From Pseudomonadota bacterium (GTDB lineage: Bacteria; Pseudomonadota; Alphaproteobacteria; Sphingomonadales; Sphingomonadaceae), in contig CAUJIW010000024.1 in NCBI GenBank assembly GCA_963205175.1, forward strand, positions 1-45,023: a DNA stretch of 45,023 bases, read 5' to 3'. The notes beneath the pieces are model-generated. The model was not told the origin of the DNA. It did not search any database and saw nothing but the letters and a program-made list of their open reading frames with translations. Shown here piece by piece: positions 43,843 to 45,023 of the stretch. The stretch's first letter is position 1. Each line of letters begins with the position of its first letter. Position numbers and translations under genes: made by a program.

Positions 43843-44583
43843 ATGACCTATTGTGTTGGACTCTATCTGGAAGACGGCCTGGTGATGCTGGCCGACACCC
43901 GCACCAACGCGGGCGTCGACAACATCGCCACCTTCTCCAAGATGCATGTGTTCGAGAAGCCGGGCGAGCGAGTGATCGTCGCCATGACCGCCGGCAACCT
44001 CGCCATCTCGCAGGCGGTGGTCAACATGATCACCGAGGGCGTCGAGGATCCCGAGACCGGCCACATCGAGACCATCTACACCGTGCCGTCGATGTTCCGC
44101 GCCGCCCAGCTGGTGGGCGACACCATCCGCAAGATCTACAAGACCGACGGCGAGGCGATGCAGGCGCAAAACGTGCGCTTCGACGTGTCGATCATCCTTG
44201 GCGGCCAGCTCAAGGGCCGCACCATGCGGCTGTTCCACATCTATTCGGCGGGCAACTTCATCCAGGCCACCGCCGACACGCCGTTCCTGCAGATCGGCGA
44301 GAACAAGTATGGCAAGCCGATTCTGGACCGCGCCGCCACCCACCAGACCGCGCTGACCGACGGCATCAAGCTATGTCTGGTGTCGATGGACTCCACCCTG
44401 CGCTCCAATCTGACGGTCGGCCTGCCGGTCGACCTGCTGGTCTACAAGAAAGACAGCTTCCAGGTGGCCATGCAGCGGCGCATCGGCGAGGACGACCCCT
44501 ATTTCAAGATGATCCGCCAGCGCTGGTCGAGCGCGCTGCGCAAGGCCTATCGCGCGATTCCGGCGCCCGACTGGGGCGTCTGA
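43843..44583 (+). CDS. Anbu-type proteasome-fold peptidase
   Basis: This is a 246-residue Ntn-hydrolase of the Anbu family, an HslV- and proteasome-related self-assembling peptidase. Start 43843 is chosen so that Thr follows Met directly: after Met removal the chain opens TYCVGLYLEDGLVMLADTR. The new N-terminal Thr1 is the nucleophile, and Asp17 and Lys32 or 33 (FSKM) complete the family's active site. The start is supported by GGGGGC upstream; the frame is open from 43798 but lacks a site there. No ATPase unfoldase gene is seen in the window, so peptides or loosely folded proteins are likely substrates. Confidence 0.93.
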   Translation: MTYCVGLYLEDGLVMLADTRTNAGVDNIATFSKMHVFEKPGERVIVAMTAGNLAISQAVVNMITEGVEDPETGHIETIYTVPSMFRAAQLVGDTIRKIYKTDGEAMQAQNVRFDVSIILGGQLKGRTMRLFHIYSAGNFIQATADTPFLQIGENKYGKPILDRAATHQTALTDGIKLCLVSMDSTLRSNLTVGLPVDLLVYKKDSFQVAMQRRIGEDDPYFKMIRQRWSSALRKAYRAIPAPDWGV

Positions 44584-44695
44584 GGCCCGCGCGTCACGCT
44601 TCCTGTCCCCCCACCCTTGTCCTGCCACGCCGTCACGCTACTCTGGGCAAAACTGAGTAGCGCGCAAAATCGCGCCGAAGGGGAAGGAACGGGCA

Positions 44696-44889
44696 ATGGC
44701 GGCTGAGCACCATCCCAGAAGCTGCATCATCGGCGCCGGCGCCGCCGGCCTCACCACCGCCAAGCGCCTGAAGGACTGGGGCCTGCCCTACGACTGCTTC
44801 GAGATGTCAAACGACATCGGCGGCACCTGGTACTACAAGAACCCCAACGGCCGCTCGGCCTGCTACGACAGCCTGCACATCGACACCTG
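44696..44889 (+). pseudogene. N-terminal fragment of flavin-containing monooxygenase
   Basis: The ATG follows AAGGGGAAGGA. The first 64 codons match a Baeyer-Villiger or flavin-containing monooxygenase: SCIIGAGAAGLTTAKRLKDWG is the FAD-binding Rossmann motif, and GGTWYYKNPNGRSACYDSLHIDT continues the family. After HIDT the family sequence should go on for another 400 or so residues. Here it changes to unrelated codons and reaches a stop at 44921-44923. The break is at about 44889. It may be a disruption by an inserted element or a junction at the contig edge. Confidence 0.85.
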
Positions 44890-45023
44890 GACACCCGCAA
44901 CAACCGTGATTTTGGCGACTTGATTGGCCGCGGTGCGGCATGATGCCTACAGGATGACCGTTTGTGCGGACAGATTGTCCTTTTTGCGCTGGTTTTGATG
45001 GGCTTTTCATCCGCTGCTGCGGA
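44890..45023. other. Right-edge segment breaking the monooxygenase gene
   Basis: This 134-bp stretch follows the point where the monooxygenase stops matching its family. It has a different base composition, with TTTT runs and several short stops. It contains GCGGCATGATGCC and CGGACAGATTGTCC, the latter with small inverted arms, but no clear coding frame and no terminal inverted repeat that I can name. It could be the edge of an insertion sequence or a rearranged segment. It does not match the left-edge segment in either orientation. Confidence 0.5.

Noticed and set aside
43843-44583. Identification as HslV
   Set aside because: The length, the TYCVG start and the absence of a neighbouring hslU, with alpha-E and ATP-grasp genes instead, fit Anbu.

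Overview
The window is GC-rich DNA, almost certainly from an alphaproteobacterium. The main evidence is the gene order ffh-rpsP-rimM-trmD-rplS followed by leuC-leuD-leuB-asd. An ATP-type PEP carboxykinase, a PspF/PspABC system with PspB and PspC of alphaproteobacterial style, SufE, AMP nucleosidase and an Anbu-type proteasome homologue also fit. I cannot resolve the family. A TonB-dependent receptor beside a fatty-acid/aldehyde-type catabolic set is typical of Sphingomonadales-like and Rhodospirillales-like organisms.

Layout. (1) 1-0.36 kb: a short non-matching segment joined to the last ~70 codons of a CO-dehydrogenase/xanthine-dehydrogenase-type molybdoenzyme large subunit. (2) 0.5-8.7 kb: a small membrane protein, a lipoprotein, then a TetR regulator divergent from an acyl-CoA synthetase, an SDR oxidoreductase, a TonB-dependent receptor and an aldehyde dehydrogenase. 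This looks like an uptake and oxidation module for a hydrophobic or carbonyl substrate. (3) 9-12.2 kb: pckA, a conserved orphan gene, a Cys-bearing J-domain protein and rnk. (4) 12.2-16.8 kb: a 315-bp gene-free region with a strong hairpin, then a leftward set of membrane fusion protein, ABC permease, ABC ATPase, SufE and two hotdog thioesterases. (5) 17.0-20.7 kb: a phage-shock locus with pspF divergent from a leftward operon. The operon comprises a small secreted peptide, pspA, pspB, pspC and three further small membrane/coiled-coil proteins. A sigma-54 promoter and a pair of 13-bp inverted repeats 20 bp apart are visible between the two arms. (6) 20.8-27.5 kb: sodB, a Nudix hydrolase, an esterase, AMP nucleosidase, a truncated haemoglobin, a diguanylate cyclase and a surface-antigen-like protein. 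(7) 27.6-36.4 kb: core SRP, ribosome and leucine genes and asd, with a four-copy 51-bp tandem repeat between ffh and rpsP and a 14-bp-armed hairpin at the rpsP/rimM junction. (8) 36.5-39.6 kb: a MASE3-PAS hybrid histidine kinase and a periplasmic Cu/Zn superoxide dismutase. (9) 39.8-44.6 kb: a rightward cluster of circularly permuted ATP-grasp, alpha-E protein, transglutaminase-fold protein, alpha/beta hydrolase and Anbu peptidase. (10) 44.7 kb to the end: the N-terminus of a flavin monooxygenase that stops matching its family about 130 bp before the end.

The strongest candidate for an underexplored system is the 39.8-44.6 kb cluster. Its ATP-grasp ligase, alpha-E protein, transglutaminase fold and self-compartmentalising peptidase resemble a peptide-tagging or peptide-making and degrading pathway. 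The transglutaminase-fold member has lost its catalytic cysteine (Pro167), and an alpha/beta hydrolase sits just upstream of the peptidase. The second most interesting is the extended psp operon. Five of its membrane proteins end in related coiled-coil tails, which suggests duplication of a PspB-like partner.

Both window ends break gene homology within about 140 bp of the edge. This is what a contig bounded by repeats or rearrangement junctions would look like. Function calls come from reading translations and motifs by eye; no database search was run.
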